Assembly (NCBI GenBank): GCA_029339195.1
Contig: JAPTJF010000203.1
Coordinates: 1 to 64,000 of the forward strand
Length of the DNA stretch: 64,000 nt
DNA from: Micractinium sp. NFX-FRZ
Taxonomy: Eukaryota > Chlorophyta > Trebouxiophyceae > Chlorellales > Chlorellaceae
Direction of reading: 5' to 3'
The notes beneath the pieces were generated by a model that was not told the DNA's origin, did not search any database, and saw only the letters and a program-made list of their open reading frames with translations. A program made the translations under genes and the position numbers. Shown here in pieces: positions 53,133-63,910 of the stretch; the stretch's first letter is position 1, and the number at the start of each line of letters is the position of its first letter.

Positions 53133-56100
53133 ATGGCGCGCCACCGGCTCCAGCTTGCTAACGCGCTCCTGCTCGTTCTGCTAACATTCAACAGAGGGAC
53201 ACACGCAGAGCTTCTCATGGTCTACAGCATACAGCGGCACGGTGCGCAACTTGCATTAGCCCCACGCACGATTGGGGGCCGCCGCCGCTGTCGCACTGCC
53301 GCCTCTTGCCACCCCTGGACCAACCATGATGGCTCAGCAACGGGGCCACTGCATTTAGTTTTTTGGAACACCTGACATTCAGTCCATACATGTTATTCTG
53401 CAGGTGCACGCAACGTGCTCCCGAAATCTGCCACGCTGAAGGTGAGGGCATCACCATCACATCCGGCCAGCCGCCAGCTGGGCTGCGAGGCAGACTGCTG
53501 CTGTAATGCATGTGGCAGGCAGGCAGGCAGGCAGGCAGGCAGCTGTCGTTGGCGGTGGAGTGCCTTATATCGCGTGCCCGCCACAGCATATACATAGGCA
53601 GGTGCCATCTTTGAATTTGCGGTGCCTGCTGGCGCCACCCCATGCCGGAGTGCAGGAGAGCGATGCGGCTGGGGGCCCCACGCTGCTGCCCCAGGGGCAG
53701 CGCCAGGCTTGGGAGGCCGGTGCGGCCTTCCACGCCCGCTACCTCAACGCCAGCACGTGCGGGGAGGACGCAATCAGCACGTGCCTTGCTTCCCCCAGCA
53801 CAGATGCCACAGGCAAGCACAGGCAGCGGTGGCAGCAGTGGCAGCTCAGGCAGCAACAAAGCACTCACTGTGGGGCACCGGGCAGCAGCCGAGGCGGGTG
53901 GCTTGTCTGTCAATAGCCAGCTCTGCAGCCGGCATCAGGTAGCATCCCCTTTCTGTCAATTGCCCGCATCAAGCAGCGCCCCCCATGCCTGCACAAGGTG
54001 ATCATTTGCCTCGTGTGCCTCCTCGATTCGGGCGTTGATTGAACATACCAATGTCCTAGCCCCTGCCCGCCCGCCCCGCCCGCCCTGCCTGCCCGCCTGC
54101 AGCGCCCCAGTACGGCGTGGTGGCCACTGATGCCGGCACTTTCAACAACTTCAACACACTCATTCGGGCCTCGGCGCTGGACCGTGCCATCATGACCGCC
54201 CGCTCTTTCCTGGATGCCGTCTTCCCGCCCATCCCGGAGCGTGCCACAGCAGACGCCTACCTTCCCGACGGACAGCAGGTGAGCACACCCTGAACACCTC
54301 GCTGACTCTTGGACTTCTTGGCTGTCTTGCCGAGGGGCGTGCACTGCACCGCCGCCGGTGCCCCTCTCGGCGCACCGTTCTGAGCGCCCCGCGCCCCTCC
54401 CCTGCTGCACGTGCCGCACCCCAACATCCTCCTCCCGCTGCTTGCTGGTGGCCTAAGGTGGGCAGCACTGCACTGCACAGTGTGCATGCAGGCGACGTCC
54501 CACCCCCCTTTTGATGATCCACAATGCCTCCTGTCACCATCCCCACAGCCTGACCCGCCCATCTCCCTATATCCCCCGCCACACCCCCTTGTGCCACAGG
54601 TGGTCCCTGTGTACTCGCTGCCCGAGAACCAAAACCCAATCACCCGCGCCTACACCGCCTGCCCCGCCTACGACGCCCGCCTGGAGGCCTGGTGCGTGCG
54701 CGCGCCCGCGCTACTGCGCACCATTGCAGTTGGCGCCCTGCCGCTGCTGCACTGCCTGAAAAATGCCTCTGCTGCACTGGTGTGCTTCAATTGTGCACCA
54801 CCATGCCATGCCATAGCATGTCAAGCCCGCCTGCTGGGACCTGCCGCCTTCGGGTGGTATGATGCGCATGCGTGCTTTGCACGGCCCCGCCCACTGTGCC
54901 TCCCGACGCCCCGCCCTGCCCCACCTTTCGTACATCTTTTTTCAGGTACGCTTCCGACGAATTTGCTGTCAAGGAGGCTGAGTCCCGCGCGCTGCGTGAC
55001 AGCGTGGCCGCCCTGGGGGCCACCCTCAACACCTCGCTGCAGAGCTGGTGGAACGCGTACGACGCCTTCAACGTGTACCGCACTTATGGGGTCGGCACGC
55101 CCATGCCCAATGTGACAGACCCACAGCAGCTTGAGCAGATGCAGGAGGTGAGGGGGCGGGTGGGTGTGGGTGCGAGGGCAGGCTGGGGGGGAGGTATCAG
55201 AGATGGCAGATGGAGGTGGGGAGGCGTTGTGGGAGGTGAGGTGAGGGGTTCAGGGAGCGAGGGTGGCACGCCCATTCCAGCACAGCACAGTTGCCGCGAG
55301 CCAGAGGGCAGAGCGTCGTGCCAGCTCGCCCGCCACGTGCTGCAACACTGGCAGGCCTGTTTGGCCCAGCGTCCATACCCCCTGCGCCGTGGCCTGCAAC
55401 CCGCTGTCGCACCGCCACATTGTTGGACACACACTGCTGGCTGGCGTGCCACCCACCACCATGCCTGCAGCTTGCGTTCTGGCTGGAGACGAGCAAGATG
55501 CGGTCCGGGCTAACAGGCTCCCTGCTGGCGGGGCCCCTGCTGGCCGACCTGCTGTCGTATTTGGAGGCGGCGCAGGCAGCGGTGGGTGAGGGAGGGGGCG
55601 AGGGAGGGAGGTGTGGGTTGTCTACTGCCCTCTGCACCCCTCCCTGGTGCTGAAGCTGGGCGTCACGCTCCTTGCACCACCAGTGTACCACAAGCTGCCC
55701 ACCCCAAGCGGGCACTGACTCACCTGCTCCCTGGTTAAGGACTCTGCTCGCTGACCTGGCCTGGCGCTAGCTCACCAGTGAACTTGCCACCGATTCCAAA
55801 AGCTGACCCGGCCTGGCGTGCATCGTGTGTGCTGCAGCGGGCTACACCCATGAGCTTTTTTTTTTCACCCATGTATCACAAGCTCCCCACCAGAACGGGC
55901 ACTGCCCGAGTACTTTCCAGTACTTCTGCCTTCTGACCTGACCTTACATGCGCCTGTGCTGCAGCTGGGCGCCAAGCTGCTGTCCCCCATGTACTACAAG
56001 CTGGTCCACCTCAGCGGGCACTACAACACCATGCTGGGCCTGCTGGGCGCGCTGGCGCTGGACCAGCACCCCGCCACCGCCGACCTCATCTGGATCAGGT

Positions 56101-57088
56101 GGGTGTGCCCCGAGCACACAAACGACAGCTGGGTGGGTGTGAGCTATAGCATGCAGGGGGAGCTGGGCGGGCACATCTCAGGCAGGGGGTGCACCTGTGT
56201 TGAGTTGCGTGGTGTAAGCACACAGCACACCGGCTACTGCCAACCCTCCTTTGGCTGGGGTGTGTGCAGCGGCGGCTCCCCCGGCGGTGCCCCCAAGTGA
56301 CCTGAGAGTGTGATTGATGGGAACGCCGCACCACTGCCGGCACTCGCTGGGAGGCCGCTGGCAGCCGCGGTGGGCAGGCGTTGCCGCCGCCGGCCTTGCC
56401 TGCTGCTGCCAGCACTGGTGCCGCCAGCTCCCCGCGCGCTGGGCTGCCTGTCCACAGGCCGCAAGCAAAGCGACAGGTGAACAAGCACGCGGGCCGGTCT
56501 GCCCTCTTAACTTATCTTGCCGTGCGCCGCCCCGCCCCACCCTGGCACGCATGCAGGAAGATCCCCGCCCTGGCCGCTCTGATGGCTTTCGAGCTGCACG
56601 GCAACACGTCAGCGACCCCCGCTGAGCTGGCAGTCCGTCTGGTGATGCAGGACGGGCCGGACGCCGAGTATGCAGCCGTACCGCTGCCCTGCGCCCAGGA
56701 AGGCGACGGGGCACAAGCTGTTGGGGGCCCCGGGGCCTGCACCCTGCAGGCGTTCACTGCCCTGGTGCGCCCCCTGGCTTTGGACGGCTCCACGTCCTGG
56801 TGTGATGCCTGCGACAACGGCAGCATGCAAGCCTGCCAGCTGCGCCTGGCGGAGCGCCAGCTGGCGGCAGCCAATGCCAGCCTGGCTGTCAGCGAGGCGG
56901 GGGGCGGCAGCAGCAGCGGCCTCAGCAGCGGCGCCTGGGCAGGCATTCTGGTGGGGTGCTTGGCAGCCGTTTCAGCGGTGTTTGCAGTTGTGATGGTGCT
57001 GCAGCACCGCCGGCTGCAGCGGCGGCTGCAGCAGGCCCAGTTGTTTGGCGCTCAGGCGGGGGCGGCGGCCCTGCCTCAGGCTGTGTGA
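53133..57088 (+). CDS. Membrane-anchored histidine acid phosphatase family protein
   Basis: Branch-2 histidine phosphatase fold, secreted or lysosome/vacuole type. Nine exons in phase: 53133-53241, 53404-53441, 53656-53812, 54103-54278, 54600-54691, 54946-55147, 55471-55581, 55965-56098, 56557-57088, giving 516 residues. Residues 1-25 form a signal peptide (LANALLLVLLTF). The nucleophile motif is YSIQRHGARN (His36, split by intron 1). TLLPQGQRQAWEAG follows, then RASALDRAIMTARSFL, matching the conserved RSTDxxRTxMSAxAFL block. The second catalytic motif reads LSGHYNTMLGLLGAL where the family normally has HD: Tyr315 replaces the proton-donor Asp. The C-terminus has one membrane helix (GILVGCLAAVSAVFAVVMVL) and a short basic cytosolic tail. 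Intron 3 has a GC donor (ACAG|GCAAGC). Confidence 0.88.
53517..53541 (+). repeat. GGCA microsatellite
   Basis: A short (GGCA)n tract in phosphatase intron 2; a second such tract lies in the NHL gene. Confidence 0.8.
55675..55905 (+). repeat. Two echoes of the GHYN exon
   Basis: GTACCACAAGCTGCCCACC with GCGGGCACTGAC (55682-55725) and GTATCACAAGCTCCCCACC with ACGGGCACTGCC (55873-55905) both resemble the exon 8 stretch encoding MYYKLVHLSGHYN (55990-56030). They lie upstream of it and contain no open coding frame. Confidence 0.8.
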
Positions 57089-57749
57089 GGCTGGCCCATG
57101 TGATGGCGTGCTTGCAAGATCCAGCAACGCGGTTGCTCCTCGCCTCTAATTCTCGCCTCTTTACCCGCCTACCTACCTAACGCTGCCTGACGAGGCGCGC
57201 CCTTTCTGGGACCTATGATGAAGATACCTGACAGGGTGCGCCAGCAGGACCCCGCCGCCTCCTCCTGAGTCTCCCTCACGCAGCCCTTCCTTCTTCTACT
57301 GCGCCTATTCTGTCCCATGCATGAGTGCACTCGGGCCTTTTATCCCAGCCTTCGTTTACCTGTTCACTACCTCACGCATTACGGATTGTATTTACAGTGT
57401 TTCAATTTAATACATGCACGCCGTCGGCCCATTCACAACGCGCGCCCCGCACCACCTGTAGCAGTGCAAGTTCCCCACGTATTCATAACTTGGCTCGATC
57501 CCCACAAACAACACATGTGTACACCCGCCTGTTGTACCAAAAATCAACACCTCGTCCAGCCTACGATCCTTGCTTAAACCAGCAGGGGCTTGCTTGGGAC
57601 GGTCCAAGATTGCCGGCGCCCAGCATGCTGAGCGCGGCGAGCACTGTGGCGCGGCGGTAGGCACCTCTCTGCATGCAGGCGCCCCCGCCAGAATCTCGCA
57701 ACTGCGTTTAGCGCATCTGGTTATATTCAGCCCATTGAACGGCGGAGGA
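57089..57749. other. Intergenic region, no gene seen
   Basis: 3' flank of the phosphatase gene and upstream region of the CBM20 gene. AT-richer around 57360-57420. No TGTAA is present on the plus strand; a TGTAT at about 57387 is a possible variant signal. Confidence 0.5.
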
Positions 57750-59976
57750 ATGCTAAACTTTGCAAGCGCCCGCCCCTCTGGGCTGGTGCGGCCTGTCCGT
57801 TGCCAGTCCAGCGCAACCAAGCAGCCGCCAGCGCTCCGCCGCGTGCGCGTCAAGTTTGCGCTCCCGCTGCAGGTGGGTAGGCAGGAGACATGATGTCACC
57901 TGCGGCGCCAGTTTGGTTCAAAAGTGCACAGCCAGGGCGCCCCAGCCGGGGTGGTCCCGCGCTTTGCGGCTGTACGTAGGCTCATGCTGAATATGAGGCC
58001 CAACTGGTGCAGCAAACACGGCGTTCAGCGTGCGCCCGCCGCCGCTGCTGAGCATGCGCCCTACCTGCCGCCGCCCCTGCTGCAGACGCGCTTTGGAGAG
58101 AGCGTGGGGCTGGTGGGCAGCTTCAACAACTGGCAGGCCCGCAAGCCTGTACAGCTGCAGTGGAGCGAGGGCAGCCTTTGGCACGGCGAGGTGGAGATGG
58201 ACGTTCCTGCCGGGTGAGCTGCTGCTGGCGCGGGATAGCGGGTGCAGCACCCACCTGCCAGAAACGCGACATGCCCGCTGCCCTGCTTGCCTGTAAATAC
58301 CTTGGTTTGGACACTTGGGTGCTGGCGGTTCTCCGCCCGTCCCGCGTGCCCTTCTGCCGCGGCCCCGCCGCTGCCACCTGCGTGCAACAACAGCCACCTC
58401 GGCTCCATCTTTCCCCTTCTCTGCTCCACCAGCTGCCATCTTCTCACCCCATGCATTCCCCGCTGCAGGCAGCCGGTGGAGTACAAGTATGTGCACCTCA
58501 GCCGCTCCGGCGAGCTCCTGAAGTGGCAGCCCTGCAGCAACCTGCGCCTGGCGCTGGACCCGAGCGAGCAGGTGGGGCAGTCGAGGGTGGAGTTTTGCAC
58601 GCAGGCAGGGGTTGGGATTGCGATGTTGTTTGGGTGGTGTGCTAGGCAGGGTAGCCCAGGCAGAGGGGCGGGGCAGCTTGGCGGGGCAGACATGCGACAG
58701 GCGGTGGGGCACGCGAGGTGCTGGCAGAAGGAGCTGGCAACGGGGAAGTTGGCAGCAGCAGTTGTCAGGCCCATGGTGCTGAACTCAAGCGAGCCTGGGT
58801 CAGGGGCTGGGCGTGGGAAACTGGGCAGGCACAAGTGGAGTGACCATGGGTAGCACGATATTGGTTTGAGCAGGCAGAAGAGAGGCGGGCAGGGATGCAG
58901 GGCGGCAGGGATGTGCGGCGTGAGTGCTAGCAACAAGAGCAGGTGGGTGCAGGCAGGGCAAGCCAGCGGAGGACTTTCAAGTCTGCCACCTGCTGCCCTC
59001 CCCATCCTCCCTCATCATCATCATCTGCCCCACGCCCCTGCTGCCCTCCCCATCTGCCCTCCCCTTCTGCCCTCCCCATCTGCCCTCCCCTTCCCGTCGC
59101 ATCACCCATCTGCCCCGCCCCACCCCGCCCCCTGCCCAGGGCGTGAGCGTGCTGGACGACTGGACGGGCACCTCCCGCGAGGTCAAGGCGTGGGCCCAGG
59201 AGGGCGCCACGCTGCCGGACCCCCTGCCCGCCGCGGCAGCAGCGGAGGAGGAGGAGGAGGTGGCGCACTGCTCCTCCCAGGCAACGGCGGCCTCGGTGGC
59301 GGAGCAGCTGGAGGCGCTGCAGGCCACATGGGCGGGGGCCGAGGCAGCTGGTGCGGCCTCAGCCCGGGCGGCGCTGGCGGCGGATGGCCAGCCAGCGGCG
59401 CCGGCGGAGGAGGCCCCTGTGGCAGCGGAGGCGCCCCTGGCAGTGGAGGAGGCGGCGGTGCCAGAGGCCGAGCCTGTGCTGTCAGCTGTGGCAGACAGCG
59501 CTGCGCCTGCCCATGCGCTTGTGGCAGAGGAGGGGTGGGTGCCACCGGCGGGGGAGCAGGCGGCGGAGGCGGCGCCTGCGGGGGAGGAGCATGTTGTGGC
59601 AGCGGCGGCAGCTGAGCAGCATGTCGTGGCAGCGCTGGCGGCTGAGCCGCAGCAGGACAGCTGGGCCGAAGAGGACGCAGCTGTGGCAGTGCCGCTCGTG
59701 CCCATGGCTGCTGTGGCCAGCCGCGCTGCTGCCAGCACCACCCCTGCCAGCGCTGAGCTGGCGGACGTCAGCGAGAAGACCGCGCTGGCCGCTGCTGAGC
59801 CCGCTGTGGTTGAGCCCCGCCCGTTTGCGGCGCTGCCAGCGGGCGCCGGCATTGTCGGCCGCCTGCTGCGTCTGCTTCACATCTTTGTGCGCATGCTGGT
59901 GGCCGCGGCGGTGGTGGCCTTTGCACTGGCCGTCCTCCGGCGCCCCTGGACCGGCCTGAGGTGGGCGCTGCCCTGA
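57750..59976 (+). CDS. CBM20 starch-binding protein with C-terminal membrane segment
   Basis: Likely plastid protein that binds starch through a family-20 carbohydrate-binding module. Four exons in phase: 57750-57872, 58086-58213, 58469-58571, 59140-59976, giving 396 residues. The N-terminus (MLNFASARPSGLVRPVRCQS) fits a transit peptide. The CBM20 spans about 36-120: VRVKFALPLQTRFGESVGLV, GSFNNWQARKPVQLQWSEGS, LWHGEVEMDVPAG and VEYKYVHLSRSGELLKWQP, with the Trp residues of both starch-binding sites in place. WTGTSREVKAW and about 200 acidic, Ala-rich residues follow. One hydrophobic segment ends the protein (MLVAAAVVAFALAVL). The acidic spacer plus tail anchor suggests tethering of starch to a membrane, an inference. 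No catalytic domain is present. Confidence 0.85.
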
Positions 59977-60146
59977 GGTGGGCGTGCTGCTGACCCCCAC
60001 CGCAGTCGGCCTCTGGCCCATGACAGGCACTGGAACCCTCTTATGCCAACAGCAATGCCCTGAGGTGCGCGTGCTGCTGCCCCCCGGCAGTCGGCCTGTG
60101 CCCCCCCCCCGTTCTGACAGGCAATGGAACCCCCTCTTGCCAACAG
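59970..60146 (+). repeat. Tandem duplication in the CBM20 3' UTR
   Basis: A block of about 87 bp beginning at the stop region (CCCTGAGGTGGGCGTGCTGC) is repeated at 60058 (CCCTGAGGTGCGCGTGCTGC). Both copies end in CTTATGCCAACAGCA or CTTGCCAACAGCA. Confidence 0.85.
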
Positions 60147-60445
60147 CAGACTTAAGGTTGTTTAATGCACCTGTCTGCCTCCCTTGGAATGTCTGAATAC
60201 CCCCATGATACATATATGCGCGTCCTGCTTGGATGCTGAATGAATACATAGCGCGTAGCGCCACTGCATGCCCCTCCTCCCCAGCGTTTCATGCACACAC
60301 CCGGTTCACCGCTAACCCTTCAAGCCTAGCCTCATAAGGTTAGGCCTGACAATGCCACTTGTCACTTGCCCTATGCCACTTGTCTCCCCTTGTTTGCACC
60401 CTGCATGTACACAAATACACACGCCTCGAGCCTTGCACCCTGTCG

Positions 60446-60450
60446 TGTAA
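60446..60450 (+). promoter_or_regulatory. TGTAA poly(A) signal, CBM20 gene
   Basis: TGTAA 470 bp after the stop codon, in an AT-richer stretch. Confidence 0.45.
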
Positions 60451-61246
60451 ATTTAGCAAAAGCAGCCGCCAACAGGCCAGGCTGCGGGGGGGGCGCGGCA
60501 GGGAGGGGGCACAGCAGGGCATCGGCAAGGTGCCGCCCGCTGGCCATTGCTCTCCGCCGTTCTGTGTGGGCATCCCTGATTCTCACACCCGTCATACTCT
60601 CCTGCGGGGCTCGCCCTCCCGTGATGTTTCGCTTGAGTGCGCTAGGTAACATTACATGGAGCGTTGAACAAGGGGCACAGCGTTGCAGGGACAAGTAGGT
60701 GAGCGTGGTGGAGTGATGGCGAGCCGCATCAAACAGCAGCAACAGAAGAAGCCACCTGAAAACAGGTTAAAAAAAATGCTGCGGCAGCAAGGTTGCACAG
60801 GGCCGCGGTGGAACGGATGTACATACAGCCAGAACACGTGGGGCGGACGGGCAGGTTGGTGTGGTGTGGGGGGATCAAGTGAGCGGCTTGGCATATACGC
60901 AGCTTCCCGCCGTCTGCGGCGTGGTGTCTATCCGGCATGCTCTAATGGGGGGTGAACAAATATCCGGTGTTTGCACACAGAAGGCCCCGGGGGGCAGCAT
61001 GGACAGAGATGTGCGTCCCTAGCAGGCCCAGCAGGGCCGCCGCAGTGCAGCTGTGGTCGCGGTTGTGGGGCGGGCCCTTGCCGCCGACTCCTCTCCTACC
61101 CAAGGGGGAGCAGCTCACTTCAGGCCAGTTCATGGTGTCGCTGTTCTGTAAGGCGCCCTGCGGTTGCACTCTTTGGAGCCAGCGGCCTTGACGGGCAGGG
61201 CAAGGGCTGCCGAGGGGCTGCCGCTCAGTGCAGTGGGTCGCTGTTG

Positions 61247-61699
61247 TCAGATGCCACCTTGTCCGCCTCGGGTGGCAGTCTTGGCAGACAGGGTGCCGCT
61301 GGGCGCGCCCTCCAGCCCGCGATCGGCCTCCTCCACGTCCTCCGCAGTAAAGAAGCGCCTCCACACGGGGTGCGCTGCGGGCAGGGGCGGCGGAAGGGCG
61401 GAGAGGGAGGTGAGTGGTCAGGGATGCCTCCTCCACTTCCCCTGCTGGGAAGACGCTGTGACGCTGGGAAGACGAGGTGAGGGGCGCTTGACTGACTGTT
61501 TGATAACAAAAAAGTAGAGAGTTGGGGGAGGGCTCAGGCATGGGTCCCACCTAGCGTGTGCGGTGCGCTCACCTGTGGGTTGCCCTAATCCACAGCCCCA
61601 CGGCCCTGCCAGTGGCAGCCAGGCGGAGGTCCTACCCTGTGGGGGACAATAAATCAGCTGCCTGCTTCCTCTTCTTTCAGACCTCCCACTTTCCCTCAA
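61247..61699 (-). CDS. Small two-exon ORF, unknown (weak)
   Basis: Exons 61573-61699 and 61247-61374 join in phase across good splice sites (ACAG|GTGAGC, CCCGCAG|CG) to give 84 residues. The second exon reads HPVWRRFFTAEDVEEADRGL, which looks like real protein. The first exon is Arg/Gly-rich and its start is arbitrary. I do not recognise the family. It may be the 3' end of a longer gene or a remnant. Confidence 0.25.
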
Positions 61700-61755
61700 C
61701 CTCGGCTGCCAAAATGGACGCCGGCCTTGTGTTTCTGGTTCTTCCCCACTTGCAG

Positions 61756-62272
61756 GACTTTGACCAGCGGCGCCACCTGCTGCGCCTATGGCTCATCCCA
61801 CACGAGGACGCCAGCCCCATCGCCGAACAGTGTGAGTTCGCTCTTCATTCAATTCAAACAAGTGGCCGCAACTCGGGCTCGCGCTCATTAACAGCTAAGC
61901 TGCCTCCCTGCGTCCGCCTACCAGCATGCACGGATGTCACTTGCCAGCAAGGCTGCCCGCGGCAGGCCAGGCGGGGCTCATGCCGGCGGGTTATGCCAGG
62001 ACCAGTGGGGCGCGCATGCCTGAACCGACAGGCGGTGCATGCCGCATACGCCTAATAGCATGCCGGCAAGTGCCCGCAGCTCTCCCCTGCCTCCCCCTCT
62101 CCCGACGCAGACCACGGCACGATGGCAGTCACTGGCGTGACCAACGGGGGTTGTGACTGCTGCTCTCCTCTGTGCCTCCCCGTCTCCCCCCTCCGCAGGT
62201 TACGGCAAGTTGGCGAGCTCGGGGGTGATCAAGAACGGGGTGAAGCCAAATGCCCCGCTGGAGGCGGAGTGA
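61756..62272 (+). pseudogene. Truncated TauD/TfdA-like dioxygenase C-terminus
   Basis: Exons 61756-61831 and 62199-62272 join in phase with an acceptor before DFDQRRHLLRLWLIPHEDAS and end NAPLEAE-stop. RRHLLRLWL is the typical C-terminal motif of plant/algal TauD (clavaminate-synthase-like) 2-oxoglutarate dioxygenases. The Fe-binding HxD and the rest of the enzyme are not found upstream, so only the last ~50 residues are present. I infer a 5'-truncated remnant; a missed distant 5' part is the alternative. Confidence 0.4.
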
Positions 62273-62383
62273 GGCGGCAGCAGCTGGGAGGCAGCAGCTT
62301 GGGGGCAGAGTGTTGAGCTGGCAGCAGCAGCCTTGGGGGAGCAGAAGCGCAGAGCAGTGGATGCAGTGCTCTGCCGGCGGCAG

Positions 62384-62426
62384 GCTTCTGCCGCGCATAA
62401 AGTAAAGTTAGGCTTCTGCCGCGCAT
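62384..62426 (+). repeat. Short direct repeat AGGCTTCTGCCGCGCAT
   Basis: The 17-mer occurs twice about 27 bp apart, separated by an AT-rich stretch. Confidence 0.7.
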
Positions 62427-62959
62427 GCACCAGCTCCCTCCGGGGCTGCGCTCGGCTGGAACCCTTGGCACAACACTGGGGCACTGCTGATAGTACAGGT
62501 CATGTTCATAACGTGCAGCCGGCTCACTCCAGATATCTGCAATGCCTTGCACAGTGTAGCAGTGTGACCAAAAGAGACAGCGGCCATAAGCGAAAAAAGA
62601 ATGAAGGAAGGGGGTCATCTGCGGAGGACTCGTTGACAGAGGGCTCCCATGGAGAGACAACTGGTCTGGCAGAGGCAGGGCCACGTGCTGCAGCTGCCTG
62701 CCCTTGCAGCCCTTCCTGGCCTCCTCACACCCACCCGCCCTCCCCCATGCAGCTCACCAAGTGAATTGGCTTCAACTCCAATGGCTTCAGCAGCGCCGGC
62801 TTCACCCGTGCACCGTCGCCTGCAGCTGCGGTTGCATGCCATGCGCTGATGTTGCTAGCTGACTGGGTGCCTTTGGCTTAACTTCCTGTTGGCTTCCTCA
62901 TCCCCATGCCTTTGGGCTGGAACCTACCACCAGCGCAAGCAGTGCAAGTGGAGGAGTGG

Positions 62960-63910
62960 CTGTGGACGGCCCCCCATCCGCACCTCCCCCTCAACGCCAG
63001 CGCTCCTGCCAGCGCTCCTGCTGCTGTGGATGGCCCCCCATCCGCACCTCCCCCTCAACGCCAGCGCTCCTGCTGCTGTGGACGGCCCCCCATCCGCACC
63101 TCCCCCTCACCGCCAGCGCTCCTGCCAGCGCTCCTGCTGCTGTGGATGGCCCCCCATCTGCACCTCCCCCCACCGCCAGCGCTACTGCTGTTGTGGACGG
63201 CCCCCCATTCGCACCTCCCCCTCACTGCCAGCGCTCCTGCTGCTGTGGACGGCCCCCCATCCGCACTTCCCCCTACACCTCCAACGCTCCTGCTGCTGCA
63301 GATGGCCCCCCATCTGCACCTCCCCCCACCGCCAGCGCTCCTGCAAGTGTGGACGGCCCCCCATCCACACATCCCCCTCACCGCCAGCGCTCCTGCTGCT
63401 GTGGACGGCCCCCCATCCACACATCCCCCTCACCGCCAGCGCTCCTGCTGTTGTGGACGGCCCCCCATCCGCACTTTCCCCTCACCGCCAGCGCTCCAGC
63501 TGTTGTGGATGGCCCCCCATCCGCACCTCCCCCTCACCGCCAGCGCTCCTGCTGCTGTAGATGGCCCCCCATCCGCACCTCCCCCTCACCTCCAGCGCTC
63601 CAGCTGTTGTGGATGGCCCCCCATCCGCACCTCCCCCTCACCGCCAGGGCTACTGCTGCTGTGGACGGCCCCCCATCCGCACCTCCCCCTCACCGCCAGG
63701 GCTACTGCTGCTGTGGACGGCCCCTCATCCGCAACTCCCCCTCACCGCCAGCGCTCCTGCTGCTGTGGACGGCCCCCCATCCACACCTCCCCCTCACCGC
63801 CAGCGCTCCTGCTGCTGTGGACGGCCCCCCATCCGCACCTCCCTCTCAACACCAGCGCCCCTGCTGCTGTGGATGGCCCCCCATCCGCACCTCCCCCTCA
63901 CCGCCAGCGC
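62960..63910 (+). repeat. 52-bp minisatellite, 18 units
   Basis: Eighteen units share GGACGGCCCCCCATCCGCAC, then CTCCCCCTCACCGCCAGCGC and a CTGCTGCTGT-type end. Most are 52 bp; two early units carry an extra CCAGCGCTCCTG. Because 52 is not a multiple of three, successive units are read in different frames. The plus strand stays open across about 12 units and would encode Pro/Ala/His/Arg/Cys-rich peptide. I see no start, splice chain or domain, so I treat it as non-coding until shown otherwise. Confidence 0.9.

Noticed and set aside
62960..63910. CRISPR array
   Set aside because: Units are contiguous 52-bp tandem repeats with no unique spacers, in a eukaryotic nuclear context with no cas genes.
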